Positions 58,114 through 59,827 of a stretch of DNA of 59,827 bases are shown here, one piece after another. The notes beneath the pieces were generated by a model. That model had not been told where the DNA came from, searched no databases, and saw only the letters and a list, made by a program, of their open reading frames with translations. The stretch covers positions 1-59,827 of the forward strand of contig VGZD01000007.1 in assembly GCA_016872715.1 (NCBI GenBank), read 5' to 3'. The stretch comes from Planctomycetota bacterium. GTDB taxonomy: Bacteria; Planctomycetota; UBA1135; GCA-002686595. The position numbers and the translations under genes are program-made. The first letter of the stretch is position 1; every line of letters begins with the position of its first letter.

Positions 58114-58475
58114 ATGCTCCAGAACTACGCCCCGATCCTGATCCTCGCGCTGGTCGTCGCGGGTTTCGCGATCGCGAACCTGATCATCTCCGACGTGCTC
58201 GGCAAGAAGCGCCGCGCCATCGGCAAGGCGGACGCCTACGAGTCGGGCATGGATCCCGTCGGCAGCGCGCGCGTGCGCCTGTCGATCCACTTCTACCTGA
58301 TCGCGGTGCTGTTCATCCTGTTCGACGTCGAGTCGATCTTCCTGATTCCGTGGGCGGCCACGCTGCGGTCGTTCTCCGCGCAGGGCCTGGGACCGGTGAT
58401 GTTCTGCGAGGTGGCGGCCTTCGTCGGCGTGCTCGCCGTCGGCCTCGCCTATGTCTGGCGCAAGGGAGGTCTCGA

Positions 58476-58488
<13 letters not shown>
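58114..58488 (+). CDS. nuoA: NADH-quinone oxidoreductase subunit A
   Basis: A 124-residue membrane subunit of complex I with three helices (about 6-26, 62-82, 92-113). The conserved loop '[36 protein letters not shown]' contains the Glu and Asp residues of the TMH1-2 loop near the quinone channel. It starts the nuo operon in the usual A-B-C-D order. The ATG at 58114 fits the family N-terminus. It overlaps nuoB by 13 nt. Confidence 0.95.
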
Positions 58489-59143
<655 letters not shown>

Positions 59144-59147
<4 letters not shown>

Positions 59148-59677
59148 GCGACGCCGCCGCCAACCCTGCGCTCGCCGCGAGCACCTCGCGCATCGCCGCC
59201 GCGCTCGGCGCGCTGCCCCACGGCATGCCGCAGTCGCCGGACGGTCCGGTGATCGAGGTCGAGCTCGCGAACTTGCACGCCGCGCTGCGCGCGCTGCGCG
59301 AGCACGCGGGCTTCGAGCTGTGCACGTTCGTGACCTGCATCGACCACTATCCGACGACGCCGCGCTTCGCGCTGCACCACCAACTGCTCTCGCTCGCGCA
59401 CAACGACCGCGTGCGCGTGCGCTGCGTGCTGCCCGGCGAGAGCGCGCCCACCTGCACCGACCTGTGGCCGGGCGCGAACTACATGGAGCGCGAGTGCTTC
59501 GACATGTTCGGCGTGCGCTTCGAGGGCCATCCCGACCTGCGTCGCCTGCTGATGCCCGACGGCTACGACCACCACCCGCTCCGCAAGGAGTTCCCGCATC
59601 AGGGCATCGAGCCCGACCGGCTGTACCGGCAGTGGGATCGCGCGCGCCGCGCGAGCTGGGCGGAGGAGTCCCGATGA
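59144..59677 (+). CDS. nuoC: NADH-quinone oxidoreductase subunit C
   Basis: A 177-residue peripheral-arm subunit. '[29 protein letters not shown]' and '[11 protein letters not shown]' are the conserved NuoC/30-kDa signature. It is a separate gene here, not a NuoCD fusion. GTG at 59144 overlaps the nuoB stop and its own TGA overlaps the nuoD ATG. It helps assemble the quinone-site module. Confidence 0.94.
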
Positions 59678-59827
59678 CGCTCACCAAGCAAGTCTTCGAG
59701 TACGCGCCCGCGCCGCCGCGGGGCGACGATCCGCTGCACGGCGAGCTCCTGACGCTCAACATGGGTCCGCAGCATCCGGCGACGCACGGCGTGCTGCGCA
59801 TCGTCGTGACGCTCGACGGCGAGCGCA
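59674..59827 (+). CDS. nuoD: NADH-quinone oxidoreductase subunit D (partial)
   Basis: The first 51 codons of NuoD run off the window. '[16 protein letters not shown]' is the conserved N-terminal quinone-site strand, including the His of 'GPQHPATHG'. It overlaps nuoC by 4 nt (ATGA). The remainder of the operon lies beyond the window. Confidence 0.93.
   Translation, partial: MTLTKQVFEYAPAPPRGDDPLHGELLTLNMGPQHPATHGVLRIVVTLDGER

Overview
The window is about 70% GC, gene-dense, and carries roughly 50 protein genes with very short spacers. I see no rRNA, tRNA, CRISPR array, insertion sequence, integrase or phage gene. Several features point to a high-GC member of the Planctomycetota. These are a complete Bat-type operon (MoxR, DUF58, two VWA proteins, TPR protein, BatD, BatE), many secreted proteins and lipoproteins of unknown role, a degenerate sulfatase-fold lipoprotein, and a Cys-containing C-terminal domain on a large secreted subtilase that I recall from planctomycetal secreted proteins. 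This assignment is inference; Myxococcota is the main alternative.

Layout. 1-3155: end of a secreted-type protein, then trxB-SDR (minus) divergent from an inositol-monophosphatase-like gene. 3148-7901 (minus): PAS histidine kinase, a molybdopterin-domain protein lacking its cysteine, an AlgI-like MBOAT O-acyltransferase and an SGNH-like partner. 7959-13074 (minus): xylA, xylB and a two-gene ABC exporter. 13157-18778: GDPD phosphodiesterase, a sulfotransferase/class-IV aminotransferase fusion, DoxX-like protein, ferredoxin, histidine phosphatase and a GT-C-like membrane protein. 18786-29485 (minus): the Bat operon, continuing into a CobB-type sirtuin and the degenerate sulfatase. 29603-35830 (minus): HEAT-repeat protein, lytic transglycosylase, MscS channel and cytochrome b562-like protein. 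36004-44382 (minus): a three-subunit xanthine-dehydrogenase-type enzyme, YdcZ-like protein, GH113-like lipoprotein and recG. 44529-51580: small lipoprotein, zinc phospholipase C-like protein, a lipoprotein with acidic repeats, and the subtilase. 51973-57742: beta-CASP nuclease coupled to a JAMM peptidase, an anti-sigma/STAS pair, a five-haem cytochrome c and a HEAT/VWA protein. 58114-end: nuoA-B-C-D, the start of a complex I operon.

Many co-directional neighbours overlap by 4 nt at GTGA or ATGA, so GTG is a common start and translational coupling looks general. Several convergent pairs have overlapping or abutting stop codons. Four transcription-unit-first genes have a TANNNT hexamer ending exactly 7 nt before the start codon, which suggests leaderless transcription. 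The best candidates for under-described biology are the sirtuin plus degenerate sulfatase tail of the Bat operon, the JAMM/beta-CASP pair, the sulfotransferase-aminotransferase fusion, the cysteine-less molybdopterin protein encoded next to a histidine kinase, and the leaderless promoter pattern.
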